From Anaeromyces robustus (Eukaryota > Neocallimastigomycota > Neocallimastigomycetes > Neocallimastigales > Neocallimastigaceae), in contig MCFG01000051.1 in the NCBI GenBank assembly GCA_002104895.1, forward strand, positions 12,501 through 76,500: a DNA stretch of 64,000 nucleotides, in the 5' to 3' direction. The position numbers and the translations under genes are program-made. Shown here piece after piece: positions 52,411-64,000 of this stretch; within the stretch, counting starts at the first letter, position 1; each line of letters starts with the position of its first letter. Under the pieces are notes generated by a model. That model was not told where the DNA came from and searched no databases. It saw only the letters and a program-made list of their open reading frames with translations.

Positions 52411-53016
52411 TCATAATTATTAATAAATCATGGACACATAATAAATATTATATAATCTGTCAATCCATTTATAATATTTTAATTTTGTATTTAATTTTTT
52501 TTAGTCCTTTATTTTTTGTTTTTATTTATTATTAAAATTATTGCAATATTTAAATTATTAAGTATTCATATATCATTTACATATTTTTTGTTTGTTTTCA
52601 TAACGTTTTTTTTTTATTTCTTTCTTCTTTTATGTAAAAATAAATTCAATAAATAAATAATAAAAAAAATATTATATATTATATATTATAATATTGTCGT
52701 TTATTATATAAATAATATTGTCGTTTATAAATAATTAATAATTAATTTAATATATCGTTCAAAAAATTTTCAAAATAGATTTTTAAATAAAAAAGAAAAA
52801 AAAGTAAGGTTAGCTAACTAACCCTAAAAGAAATAAATAATTAATTATAAGATAGATTATAAATAAATAGATAAATAGAAAGTTAAAAAAAAAAAAAAAA
52901 AAAAAAAAAAGAAAAAGAAAAAACATATATAAAAATAAGATTTTTATATCAAGGTATACATTAAATTTCAAATAATTCTTTATGGTATTCTTTTTTTTTT
53001 TTATATATTAAAATTT
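52015..53016. other. Intergenic region, PIGS to F-box-LRR gene
   Basis: About 1 kb upstream of PIGS. It contains a T run at 52141-52167, a (TTTA)n tract at 52318-52411 and an A run near 52886-52910. No gene seen. Confidence 0.65.
52318..52411. repeat. (TTTA)n microsatellite
   Basis: About 23 TTTA units, the reverse complement of the TAAA motif found in NRDE2 introns and at 3 kb. Confidence 0.94.
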
Positions 53017-54272
53017 CTACCATATTTTATACCACTCTTTTGATGAATTATTTGTTTTTGGAATGGGTATAGGATAAGATGGGTAATCTTACATTATTTT
53101 AATTATTTTTATTATTTAAAATTTAATAATATATAAAAGTATATAAAAATAATTTTAATATAAGATATATTTAAAGTTAAAATATATATATATAGATTTT
53201 CTTTAAAAAAAAGTCTTATCATAAATATTAATATTCTTACTGGTATTTAATGGTATATTTCTAAATGTTCTATTAGGGAAGAGTCTTTCATCATCACTAT
53301 ATTAATTAAATTTTTAAATTTTAATTAAAAAAAAATAATTATTGTTTGAATAATTATTTTATCATTACTATATGAATTATATTCTAATTATAATTTTAAT
53401 AAAAATAATTACATTATTAGATTTGGTGTCCTTTTAAATTTTAAAGGTAGTTCTGAAATATCATTACCTTTAATATATCTAAAGAAATCCAGAAAAAAAT
53501 TAATTAATGTTATTATTAATGACAATCTCAATTTAATATTATAAATTAATATTATAAAAAAAAAAATAATTACAATAATTGTAAATTAATTAATTTTTCC
53601 AAAGAATCAGGAAGACTTCTCAATAAATTATTTTCCAAACGTCTTTATTTTATTGTTATTATTATTATTAATATTATTATCGTTATTATTATTAAATATA
53701 TAAATATAATATGATAAAAATAATTAAATTAATAATTATTTTATATATTATTGTTATTATATTAATCTTTTTAGTATTTAATGATTTTTTTTTTTTTTTA
53801 CATTGATTTTATAAAAAATCAATGTAAAAATGATAATTACATTTGCTTTAAGCTTTCTATTTTCCCTATATCAGATGGAATAAAGTGTAAATGATTATTT
53901 GATAATGTTCTAATATATATATATATTATAAAAAAATATTAATATTAAGAATTAATACTTTAATATTTTATTATATAAATAATTATTATAATAATTTACA
54001 GATATATCAAATTTGATAGGTTTTTTATTTCTGAAGGTATAAAAGATAATTCATTATCATCTAAATATCTATTATAAAAAATAATTAATATATTTATAAA
54101 TAATATATAATTTATTAGAATGATAAAAAAAAATTATAATAAATTGATAAAATGATAATTGACAATATTATATATTATTACAATTCTTGTAGTGATTTAA
54201 TGGATAAAATGTTCATTGGGAATTTAGCAAACTTATTCTTTTTTAATGATCTAAATAAAATAATAATTAATA

Positions 54273-54324
<52 letters not shown>

Positions 54325-55632
54325 TAATAACAATTAATAATAATAATAATAGATAATAAATATTTATAATTAATAATAAATCAAATAAAATATATAAATA
54401 ATATATACATAAATATATAAAATATAATGTATAAATTAAATTAAAAATATATATTATTAAAAAAAAAAAAAAAAAACACTTACAAAACAGTTAAATTAAG
54501 TGATTTTATTCCATCGGGAAGTGATTCAAGATTATTTTCTTCTAAATATCTATATCATAAAAAAAATTGAAATATTTAATTTATATATTAAATATATAAA
54601 TTTTAATAATTATATATATTAGAATATTATCCTTTAATAAAATTATTATACAAATAAAAAATAAGAAAGAAAGGGAAAATGTTTGTATTTACAGTGACTT
54701 TAGATGTATAAATAGACTTATGTCATCTGATAATAATAGCCATTTACATTTGTTTAAATTCCTAATATATTAATTATTATTAATTAAGAAAAAAATTATA
54801 TATTATAATAATATATTAATTTAATTATTAATATTAATACTATCATTAATGAATACATATTAATATAATTATTGATTTGAACATACATCGTTGTTAAGTT
54901 TGTTAAACTTCTAAATGTTGATGGTATTTGTAATAATGGATTATTACATAAAGAACTATTTTTTTTTAAAAAAAAAAAAAAAAGGTTTTAAATAACATAA
55001 TAATAATAAATATTTAATTAATTAATGTTACTTTACTTTTTTCATTATTATTTTTTTTTTATTTTAAATAATAAATATAAATAATTATTTATAATTTTAT
55101 TATTTCTTTTTTTTTTTACATTTCTTTTAATTCGGTCATATTATCACAATTAAATTCGATTTCAGATAAATTATTATTATTGAGTGTTCTATGATTATAT
55201 ATAAAAATAAATAAAATTAATAATAAATTATAAATTATAATTATGGTTATTATTTTTTTTTTCATTATAATATTTATAATAATAATATATAATAAATTAT
55301 AAATAAATAAATTACAATGTTTTTAAATTAGGTAAATTTCCAATTGATGATGTTATTATTTCTAATTTATTATTTTGTATATTTCTATCAATTAAATTAT
55401 ATATATATATAAAGAGAAATAGTGAAATAATTAGAATATCTGTCATAACATTATTACAATCCTATTTTATTTTACTTATATTTACTTACAATGTCTTTAT
55501 ATTCTTAAGATTACCCATCTCATTTGGTAATTGAACTAATTTATTATTTTGAATATTTCTATTTATATATTTAATAATATTTGAATATATTAATATTTAA
55601 TTATTTTTATTTCCTTATTTAGTTAATATTAA

Positions 55633-55689
<57 letters not shown>

Positions 55690-55845
55690 GAAAAAAAGAA
55701 AAACCAAAACTTACAAAAAATTTAAATTTATTAAATCACCAATGCCATGAGTCAACGAAGTTAAACAGTTATAACTCAAATCTCTAAATTTTTAATATAA
55801 ATTAATATTAATAATTATTTTGTTAACATTGATTTTGTTTCTCTT

Positions 55846-55876
<31 letters not shown>

Positions 55877-56094
55877 CGGCAATAATGTAATATATTATTT
55901 ATTTAATCATGTATATATTACAATTTTCTTAAGGATGTTAGTTTTTTTATTTCTTTTGGTATTTCTTTTATATTATTATTAAAAAGGTATCTGTTATTGT
56001 TTACAAAAAAGATAAAAAGAAAAAGTAAAAAGTAAGAATAAAAAAATATATGAATTCACATTTTTTTTAAGATAAAAGAATTAATAAATTAGTA

Positions 56095-56130
<36 letters not shown>

Positions 56131-57313
56131 TATTCATTTTTGACATTGATATATTACAATAAATTTAAATTAAATAGTTTTCCTATTTCTGGTGGTAATT
56201 CCTTTATACAATTATTTTGTAATTTCCTTTTAATTTTCATGATTGTAAGTATACATATTTGTATAAAATTATAATAATTAAAACATTTTAGTAAAGAAAA
56301 AAATGAATAAATTTATATAATATTATATAATATTTCATTATAAATTATATTATTTTCCATCTTTTTCTTGTTTCCTTTTTATTTATACATACAATTCTGT
56401 TAATTTTATTAATGAACCAAGAGCTGGATGAATAAAATTGATTTTATTAAAACTCAAGTTTCTTTAATTATATATATATAGATGGAATTATTTAATAAAA
56501 AGAATTATATGCATAATAAAATAATATTTTTTTTTCCAAATTCTCAATAAATTACTCTATTTTTTTTTTTAATAATTATTATATAATATATACAATTTAC
56601 TCAAATTAATAAGATATCCGATTTCCTTTGGAATAGTTGTAACTTTATTATGTTGTATTGAACTATTATTGTATCATATGTATAATAAATTATTTATATT
56701 ATAAATATATACGTATTTATATATTGTGATATATTACTTAACAATAAATAAAATATTGTTAAAATTAAAATAATAAAAAATAATCAGCAATTACATTTCC
56801 CGTAAATTAATTAGATAGAAAAAACCTGAAATGTTAATATTTTGTATATTATTATATTCCAAATTTCTTTGATAAAATTAATAAAATGATATTTAGAAAA
56901 GTTATATAACAAAAATAAAAAGGGTTATAAAGTATATAATATATATTATAATATAAATTTGAAATTTACAATTTTGTAACATTTCTCAAATGTCTAATTG
57001 CTTCTGGAATTGAATCCATTTGCTTATTACTTAAATCCCTTTTATATATAATATTATTTAATATATTATTATTATTAATTAATATTAAATAATAGACATA
57101 TTAAATTTATAAAAAAATATATAATGAATAATATAGTGAAAAATATTTTTATTCCTTTTTGACAATTTACAATTTTTCAATTTTTTTCAATTTATTTGAA
57201 TCCTTATGATAAAATAATTTACATGAATGTCGTAATGCATCTTGACTTTCACTATCTAACTGTTTATAAATTTTATTCAAAATTTCAACTGGTAATAAAT
57301 TAAATGAAGCCAT
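53017..57313 (-). CDS. F-box protein with 18 one-exon leucine-rich repeats
   Basis: Probable substrate receptor of an SCF (SKP1-cullin-F-box) ubiquitin ligase. Twenty-one exons, 502 aa: 57171-57313, 56970-57038, 56795-56866, 56594-56662, 56393-56461, 56158-56226, 55922-55990, 55715-55783, 55490-55558, 55316-55384, 55120-55188, 54887-54955, 54693-54761, 54484-54549, 54182-54250, 54000-54068, 53841-53909, 53574-53642, 53413-53478, 53241-53296, 53017-53087. Exon 1 encodes an F-box (FNLLPVEILNKIYKQLDSES, then QDALRHSCKLFYH). Exons 2-19 each encode one LRR of the pattern LxLxxNxIxxIPxEIxxLxx. Fifteen are 69 nt, two 66 and one 72, with phase-2 introns between them. Exons 20-21 form a capping tail ending in KEWYKIW. 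Exons 9 and 10 agree at 22 of their first 23 bases, suggesting recent exon duplication. I do not recognise a specific ortholog; target unknown. Confidence 0.9.
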
Positions 57314-59465
57314 ATTATTATCACTATTATTATGCTTTCCTTTTCTTTTTAAAATAATTTTTATTAAAATGTAAAATTGAAATTTCTATAGAAAATAATA
57401 ATTTTAAATATATATTAAATTATTTTATTTTATAAAATATTTTTGTTAAATTGTATTCAAAATAGTATGAATAGATAAAAAAAAAAAATCCATATAATAA
57501 TAATTTTATATTTTATTACCTTTAAAGATTATAAAAAAAATAATTGTATAACAAAAACATAATACTTTTTTTTATAACATAAATATATATTTTTGACCAC
57601 GTTCTTAGTTCTTTTTATTTTTATTCATTATATATATAAGTATTGTATTATGTATTATTTGTTATATATAATTAAAATATTTATTTGAGAGAAAACACAG
57701 AAAATTACTTTTTGAATATAAAAAATAAGGAAGAATATAAAACAAAATTTTATGTTTATATGTTTACATATTTAATATATTGTTTTTACATATTTAATAT
57801 ATTTTTAATATATTTTTAATAATTATTTATATTCTTTTCTTTTTATACTGTTTTTTCTTTTTTTTTTTTCTTTTTATCTATCTATATTTTTTCTTTAATT
57901 ATTTTTTATCAATTATTATTTTTTTTTGTGATGTTATTAAATATTATTAAATATTAATATTATATTTATTGTATTAATTAAAGATATAGATATTTATATT
58001 TTTGTTTTTTTTTTTTTTTTTGATTATTCTATTATAATAATAAAGAGTAAAAAAAAATTATAAGAATAAAAATTCAATTTGGGATACATAATTAATTTTA
58101 AATAATATAAATTTTTAAAAAAAAAATTATCTATAAAAATATATAATTAAATTTTAAAAAAACAAAAAATAAAATAAAATAAAACAAATGTTTAAAGGAT
58201 TAGGCTTAAAACAAATAATATATATATTAAATTATTTATAATAAATATAAATATTATAACTAATACATTAATAATAATAAGTTATAGTTTCTATAATATA
58301 TATCATATATCATATATATATTATTTATAATAAATTTTAATTTACCTTTTAAATATATATTTTATTTTAATTTTATAATATTAGCGGTTTTTTTTACTGC
58401 TATAATATCATATTTATATTAATATATTTTGATTTTATAATATTAGCGGTATAAATATGATATTATAACAGTTTTATTTACTGTTATAATATCATATTTA
58501 TATTAATTAAGATATATCAATAAAAATAAAAATATTATTTATCTATAATAATATAACAAAATTTATTTTAATTTGTTTTATAATATATATTTAAAAGTTA
58601 TAATTATTAGTATTATTTTATTAATATTATTTTATGAAAATTAAGATAATCTTGGTATTATTAACTATTTCAAGCAGTTAATTTTATCATTAAAAAAAGA
58701 ATACAATAAATATATATATTCAAATAGTAAATATTTAAAACCTAATGAATATGGAATAACTTATATCTAAAAAAAGCATGTTATATACATGTGATATTTA
58801 TACATTATATACATAAATATATTAAAATTTAATCAATTATTACATTAATTATTATTATATAAGAAAACAAAAAATAATACTAAATATCTCGTGTTTTTTT
58901 TTTGGATTAATTCAAATTATTAATTTATTCATTATATAATTTATAATATATAAAATTATATTGAATTCTATTTAAATTCTTTAATTATTGGACAAAATAT
59001 GATATGATTTATTATTTTTTTATTATATCAGTGAAATGATGTATTTTAACAATATTAAATTGTTATATATATTAATATCTCAATATGCCTTTTTTTTTCT
59101 TTTTCTTTTTTTTTTAAAAAAAAAAAAAAAAAGAGAGAGAGAGACTAAAAAGTATAAGATAAAAATATCGAATATAAAGCAAGAAAAAATAAATTTTCTG
59201 ATGAAATAAAAAGGTAATAAATAGTATTAATATTTTTGTACAAAAATATATTATTTTACATATAATATTTATTTACTTATATATCAATTATAATAGACTA
59301 ATATAATTTATTAATTTAATCAAAAAAATTTTTATATATAGTTTTTCCTAATAAAAATATTAATATATATATTTTTTAATATAGACTATCATAACATTTA
59401 TTTTTTTATAGCAAAATAATAATATATAATATATTAAAGAGCTTACTGATAAAATAATATAAAAT
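57314..59465. other. Divergent intergenic region, F-box-LRR / DUF1295
   Basis: About 2.15 kb between two start codons. Mostly A/T runs, with a T run near 58003-58020 and a GAGAGA run near 59133. The repeat and hairpin cluster at 58370-58507 is listed separately. No exon-like segment found. Confidence 0.65.
58370..58507. repeat. Direct repeats with a 21-bp perfect hairpin
   Basis: A unit ending ttttataatattagcgg occurs at 58370-58387 and again at 58432-58449. A second unit (actgYtataatatcatat, then ttatattaat) occurs at about 58396-58423 and 58480-58507. The 21 bases at 58451-58471 are the exact reverse complement of 58481-58501, with a 9-base loop. It looks like a small duplicated, self-complementary element; no transposase is present. 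Confidence 0.87.
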
Positions 59466-60350
59466 ATGAAAAAAGAGAAACTTATTGGGTTATTAGTTTT
59501 ATTTATTATATATATTTTAGCTTCTGTTATTGGTACTTTTGTTTTTATATATTCAGAAAAACTAAATATTCACTATTTAATAAACATATTTTTGGCTGAT
59601 GTAGTTGCAACAATTATAGTTTATCTTGGAGGTGTAATATTTAAAACAGCTTCAGTATATGATCCTTATTGGTCAGTACAGACATTTATCATATATATAT
59701 TACTTCTTTTCAAATTTGATAATTGGAAATTGGGACCTATTTTATACCTTATACCATTAGTAATATATACTATTAGATTAACAGGAAATTTCATTTATAC
59801 TTTTGATTCTTTAAAATATATTGACTGGAGGTATCATATGTTAAAGGAAAAAACTAAACACTTTTATCAAATTGTAAATTTATTTGGTATTTGTTTATTT
59901 CCAACATGTATTGTATACTTGGCTTCAGTACCCATGTTTATTTTTGCTAAAGATGGAACATATAATCCTTTACAATTTATTGGATTTACATTAATGATTG
60001 GTGCTATACTATTAGAATTAATTGCAGATAGTCAAATGCATTATTTCCGTAAACATAGAAAAGATAAAAATGAAATTATTAATATTGGATTATGGAAATA
60101 TTCTCGTCATCCAAATTATTTAGGGGAAATAAGTTTTTGGTTTATGATGTATGTTTTCTTTATTGTTAGTTATCCCCAACAATGGTATTGGATTATCGGG
60201 GCAGTATTAAATTTACTTTTATTCCTTTTTATTTCTATTCCAATGGAAGAAAATCATATGATGAGATATAAACCAAATTTAAAAATATATCAAAAAACAA
60301 CATCAATGTTATTACTTCTACCTCCAAAAAAGAATGATCTTCTTTGTTAA
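59466..60350 (+). CDS. DUF1295 (steroid 5-alpha-reductase-like) integral membrane protein
   Basis: 294-aa intronless membrane protein of the DUF1295 / steroid 5-alpha-reductase-like superfamily, which also resembles ICMT-type methyltransferases. About seven hydrophobic helices alternate with short loops. Family marks are VYDPYWSVQTFIIY near residue 65, LTGNFIYTFDSLKYIDWRYH, ADSQMHYFRKHRKD, and the signature GLWKYSRHPNYLGEISFW near residues 213-230, followed by IPMEENHMMRYKP. In the superfamily the HPNYLGE region contributes to cofactor binding; the substrate here is unknown. Bacterial homologs are common, and the absence of introns next to intron-dense genes suggests bacterial origin. The ATG chosen gives a short basic leader before the first helix. 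Confidence 0.88.
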   Translation: MKKEKLIGLLVLFIIYILASVIGTFVFIYSEKLNIHYLINIFLADVVATIIVYLGGVIFKTASVYDPYWSVQTFIIYILLLFKFDNWKLGPILYLIPLVIYTIRLTGNFIYTFDSLKYIDWRYHMLKEKTKHFYQIVNLFGICLFPTCIVYLASVPMFIFAKDGTYNPLQFIGFTLMIGAILLELIADSQMHYFRKHRKDKNEIINIGLWKYSRHPNYLGEISFWFMMYVFFIVSYPQQWYWIIGAVLNLLLFLFISIPMEENHMMRYKPNLKIYQKTTSMLLLLPPKKNDLLC

Positions 60351-61336
60351 AAGGGAATAGAAAAAGAAAATAATAATAATAATAATTATAATAATTATAA
60401 TAATAATAATTGTAATTATAATAATAAGAATTAGAATAATAATAATTATAATAATAAAAATTATAATTATAATAATAATAATTATAATTTTAATAATAAG
60501 AATTAGAATAAGAAAAAACAATTTTTTTTTCTTCAAACCAATTTAAAACAATCAAATTTATATACTATTAATTTTTAATAAATTATTTAACTATTTAATA
60601 ATAATAATAATAATAACAATAAAAGCAATATATATATATATCAATAATAATAAAAAATTATTTATTAAATCTATTGTAATGAAGATATAACCTAAAAAAA
60701 ATTAAATGAATAAAAGAATAGCTTTTCAAATATTTATTTGAAAATTTTTATTACTAGAAATATCGAATATAATAAATAATATAACGAAAGTTATGTTAAT
60801 TAAAATATTAACATAGTTTTATTTTTCATTTTTTGTTATTTTTTTGCTTTTTTTTATTAATTCTTAATATATTAATTTATTTAGAAAAGAGTTTTATAAA
60901 CATCATTTGTATTTATTTATTAATTGATTTAATTAAAATCATTTTATTAAAAATTTAAATTTTTTTTAAAATCAATTTTAAAATATGTTTTGAAATTTAT
61001 TATATTATTAGATTTTATATTAAATTCTTCCAATCATCAATTTTAACCAGTATGATTCAGGCTGTTTTTAAATTTATTTAGCTAAATAAAAAACACTTTT
61101 ATTTAATTATAATAATTATAATAGTTTTTTTTTTAAAAATAAATTACATGGACATATCATTTTAATTTTTTATTTAAATTTACATGAGTATTATATAATA
61201 AAATTATCATTGAATTTTATATTTGTATAAATATATTCTATTCAATTGTATTTAAAATTTTTGTAAACTATTAAAATTAAAAAAGACCAACATAACAAAA
61301 AAATTGCAATAATTATAATAGTGTATATCATTTAAA
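60351..61336. other. Intergenic region, DUF1295 to SPT7
   Basis: About 1 kb. AAT/ATT trinucleotide runs (60370-60510) directly follow the DUF1295 stop; the rest is A/T-rich. No gene supported. Confidence 0.65.
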
Positions 61337-62611
61337 ATGTTAAATTCATATGAACTGGTGAAATCATTGGAAAAAAGAAAAATATGGCAAGAATATATGA
61401 CTCAAAATGAATGCAAAATTCTTAAAAATGCATTAAATTCAAATGATTCCTTTAATAATTTCATGAATCAAAGTAAGATATTTATTTATTTAATGCTTAA
61501 AAAAAAAAAAAAAAAAAAAAGAAAAGAGAGAAGAAATATTAATAATACTAAAATATAAAAAAAATTATTATATTGTAATTATTACATTTATTTATATTAT
61601 CATTATCATTATTATTACTTTATTACTATAATTATTTTAATAGAGGAAACAACAGTTACAGCTAATTATTTAGCTAGACTTCATACACAACAAATGATAT
61701 CTGAACAATTATTATCAAATTTGTATAAAGATATCCCAAAATGTCCAATTGATAAAGAACCCAATCCAACAATTCAAGTTATGAAATCATTATTTAAACC
61801 AGTAATAGATGATGACGATGATAATTACGATTTTGATGAAGAAGAAACAAAAGGTTAAAAAATTATACATCTATTTATTCAAAATTTCATTATTATTTTT
61901 AAATTTTAATATATTATATATATATATAATATTTATTAAATAGTGGAAATAAAAGTTGAAGAAAAAACAGAAAATAAAATTGATAAAAAAGAAGAGGAAG
62001 AAAATGAAAGAGATGTAGTTTTGGATGACATGTATTACACATTAGAATATGATGAAGATGCGGAGAATGAATTTAATAACAAAGTAATTCTTAAATTCAC
62101 ATATAAATATTATATGAAATGAAAATAATAATAAAAAAAATAGTATAAATATATTAAAAGCAGTAATAAAATTTTTGTTTAAAATTAAAACATTAAATAC
62201 ATTCAAAATTTTCATACATTCCATTTACATTTCTAAATCTATATTACATTTACAAAATTTTGAATTTTTTAATATTATAAAAATTGAAAAATATAGAAAT
62301 TAGAGGAAGATAAAAAAGAAAAAGAAGAAGAGGAGAAACAAGAACAACCAAAAATTCAAGTAAAATTCAATATAAATAAATTAATTTTAAATTTCCTACA
62401 GTATAAATAATAAATTTCAAATTAAATTTATTTAATTATATATATGTTTATATATAACATTTCCTTTAGTTACCAGTCAGAAATTATTTAGATCTTCCAA
62501 ATGCAAAAGTATTTTAAAAATATAATATTGACATATAATATTGATTTATTAATATATATTATATATTAATTTTGAAATTACAAAATGAAATTTAAATATT
62601 ATGTTTATTAA

Positions 62612-62642
<31 letters not shown>

Positions 62643-64000
62643 GTTGTTATTAATTGTTATCATTTTATTTTTCATTATATTTTAATTTTTGCCTTTATAT
62701 ATAATAATTATATTGTTAATTATAAAAAAGTTTCTTTCAGCGTATATTGATAGTCATTTATCGTCACAAGCTTCTTATGCTTTAAAAACATTAATAGCAG
62801 ATTTAAAACCAATAAGTAAATCGAAATGGGTATGCATTATTTAAATTATTATTACTATTAGTATTACTATAATTATCATTATTATTAACATTAATATTAT
62901 CATTATTTTCTTTATTTTTATCATTATATTTAATTATTATTACGATTATAATATTAAATTAATAAAAGTATAATGAAGATAGAATTGGACAGGATGTTTT
63001 ATATGATCATTGTGAGAGAATATTAAATGACTTAAAAAACTATGCTGTAAGATAATATTATTTATGTATACAAATATAGAATGTATTATTTTATATACTG
63101 TTTCCATATCTCGTGCTAATTAATAATCAAATTATTAATAATATTATTAATAATAATTAAATAATAAAAGGAACATTCGGCACCATTTCTAAATAAAGTT
63201 AATAAAAGAGATGCACCTAATTATTATGAAAGTAAATTTTATTAAAACTTTTATATATAAAACTTGATAATTATTACTAAATAAAACAAATATATAAAAA
63301 ACTTATTTATATTTTAATTTTAATTTATTTTATATATCTATATATAGTTATTAAAAAACCTATGGATTTATCCTTAATGACAAGAAAGTTAAAAGGATTA
63401 CAATATAATAGTAAAGAAGAATTTGAGTCAGATTTAGAATTAATTTGGAGTAACTGTTTAGCTTATAATACAGATCCAGTTAAGAATTAAAAATTAATAT
63501 ATTAATATATATTATATTTATTGATATATATATATTTAAATTTAAAAAAAATATTATATTAAATATTTTATATATATTAAAATATATAATTAGAAAAGTC
63601 CTTTTAGAACTCATGCTATAAAAATGAGAGCAAAAGCAAATTCTTTAATGAAATCTGTTCCAAATATAGTAATTAAAGTTAAAGGAGATTCAGATAGTGA
63701 AGATGGTATTTGAAAAACAATTTTTTTAAAAACTTTTTTCTTTTTTATAATTAAAAATAATAACAAATTAATATATTTTTTTACTATTATAATAATTCAT
63801 ACTATTAGATGCTTCTCATATAACAAAAAATGATACACTTACAAAGTATATATATTTATCCATTTATTAAAATTATAATTTTTAATTACATTTATATATA
63901 TTTAATTTATTTAATTGCTTATTAATTATATATATATATAAAAGTCAAAACTCTTCTTCGTCATTAGATAATGAAAAATCTATTAAATCAATGGACATAG
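61337..64000 (+). CDS. SPT7: SAGA subunit Spt7 with bromodomain (3' end outside window)
   Basis: Scaffold subunit of the SAGA histone acetyltransferase. Twelve exons are visible: 61337-61472, 61644-61853, 61944-62083, 62297-62359, 62470-62508, 62731-62829, 62969-63046, 63171-63231, 63348-63478, 63594-63705, 63809-63845, 63945->64000. An acidic N-terminal region ([20 protein letters not shown]) leads to a bromodomain at about residues 245-345. [20 protein letters not shown] and [20 protein letters not shown] closely follow yeast Spt7 (HSTPFLNKVSKREAPNYHQ). The acetyl-lysine-binding Asn is in LAYNTDP, about N316. For exon 6 two acceptors lie 10 nt apart; only the upstream one (before 62731) keeps the frame. 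Donors gttaaa and gttaag occur at introns 2 and 9. The histone-fold and C-terminal parts lie beyond the window. Confidence 0.92.

Noticed and set aside
52808-52827. Palindrome gttagctaac followed by a telomere-like ccctaa
   Set aside because: Only one CCCTAA unit and a 10-bp dyad; too short to call an interstitial telomere or regulatory site.

Overview
The window is a piece of an extremely AT-rich eukaryotic nuclear genome: low-complexity A/T intergenic DNA, long homopolymers and (TAAA)n or (TTA)n tracts, Asn-rich proteins, and genes broken by many short GT-AG introns. An SPT7-type SAGA subunit with an internal bromodomain and Hpc2-related and Atg9 proteins suggest a fungus. The base composition, two intronless genes with bacterial-looking families, and an LRRC51-like protein usually found in flagellated lineages point most to an anaerobic gut fungus (Neocallimastigomycota). 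That assignment is inference; a Dictyostelium-like amoeba fits the intron density less well.

Thirteen protein genes were reconstructed by hand. Reading frame was kept across every junction except one in ATG9. From left to right: VPS23/TSG101 (+, 5' end outside the window), UTP20 (+, 11 exons, 2814 aa), NRDE2 (-, 23 exons, 1082 aa), a WDR5/Swd3-like WD40 protein (+, one exon), ZFPL1 (+, 10 exons), ATG9 (-, 13 exons), an LCM-family methyltransferase (+, one exon), an HPC2/ubinuclein protein (-, 8 exons, 1449 aa), an LRRC51-like protein (-, 5 exons), the GPI transamidase subunit PIGS/GPI17 (-, 12 exons), an F-box leucine-rich-repeat protein (-, 21 exons), a DUF1295 membrane protein (+, one exon) and SPT7 (+, 12 exons visible, 3' end outside).

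The genes do not form a pathway. They are housekeeping functions: ESCRT sorting, small-subunit rRNA processing, nuclear RNA surveillance, chromatin (COMPASS, HIR, SAGA), Golgi structure, autophagy and GPI anchoring. Convergent pairs are UTP20/NRDE2, ZFPL1/ATG9 and methyltransferase/HPC2. Divergent pairs are NRDE2/WDR5-like, ATG9/methyltransferase and F-box-LRR/DUF1295. No tRNA, rRNA, CRISPR array or intact mobile element was recognised.

The most striking feature is the F-box-LRR gene. Eighteen consecutive exons each encode one leucine-rich repeat, fifteen of them are exactly 69 nt, and every intron between them is phase 2. Other points of note are a 4-nt coding first exon and an 11-nt exon in NRDE2, one ATG9 intron that cannot be spliced in frame with canonical sites, a GC-rich island of unknown nature near 47.2 kb, and a 21-bp perfect hairpin with direct repeats near 58.4 kb.
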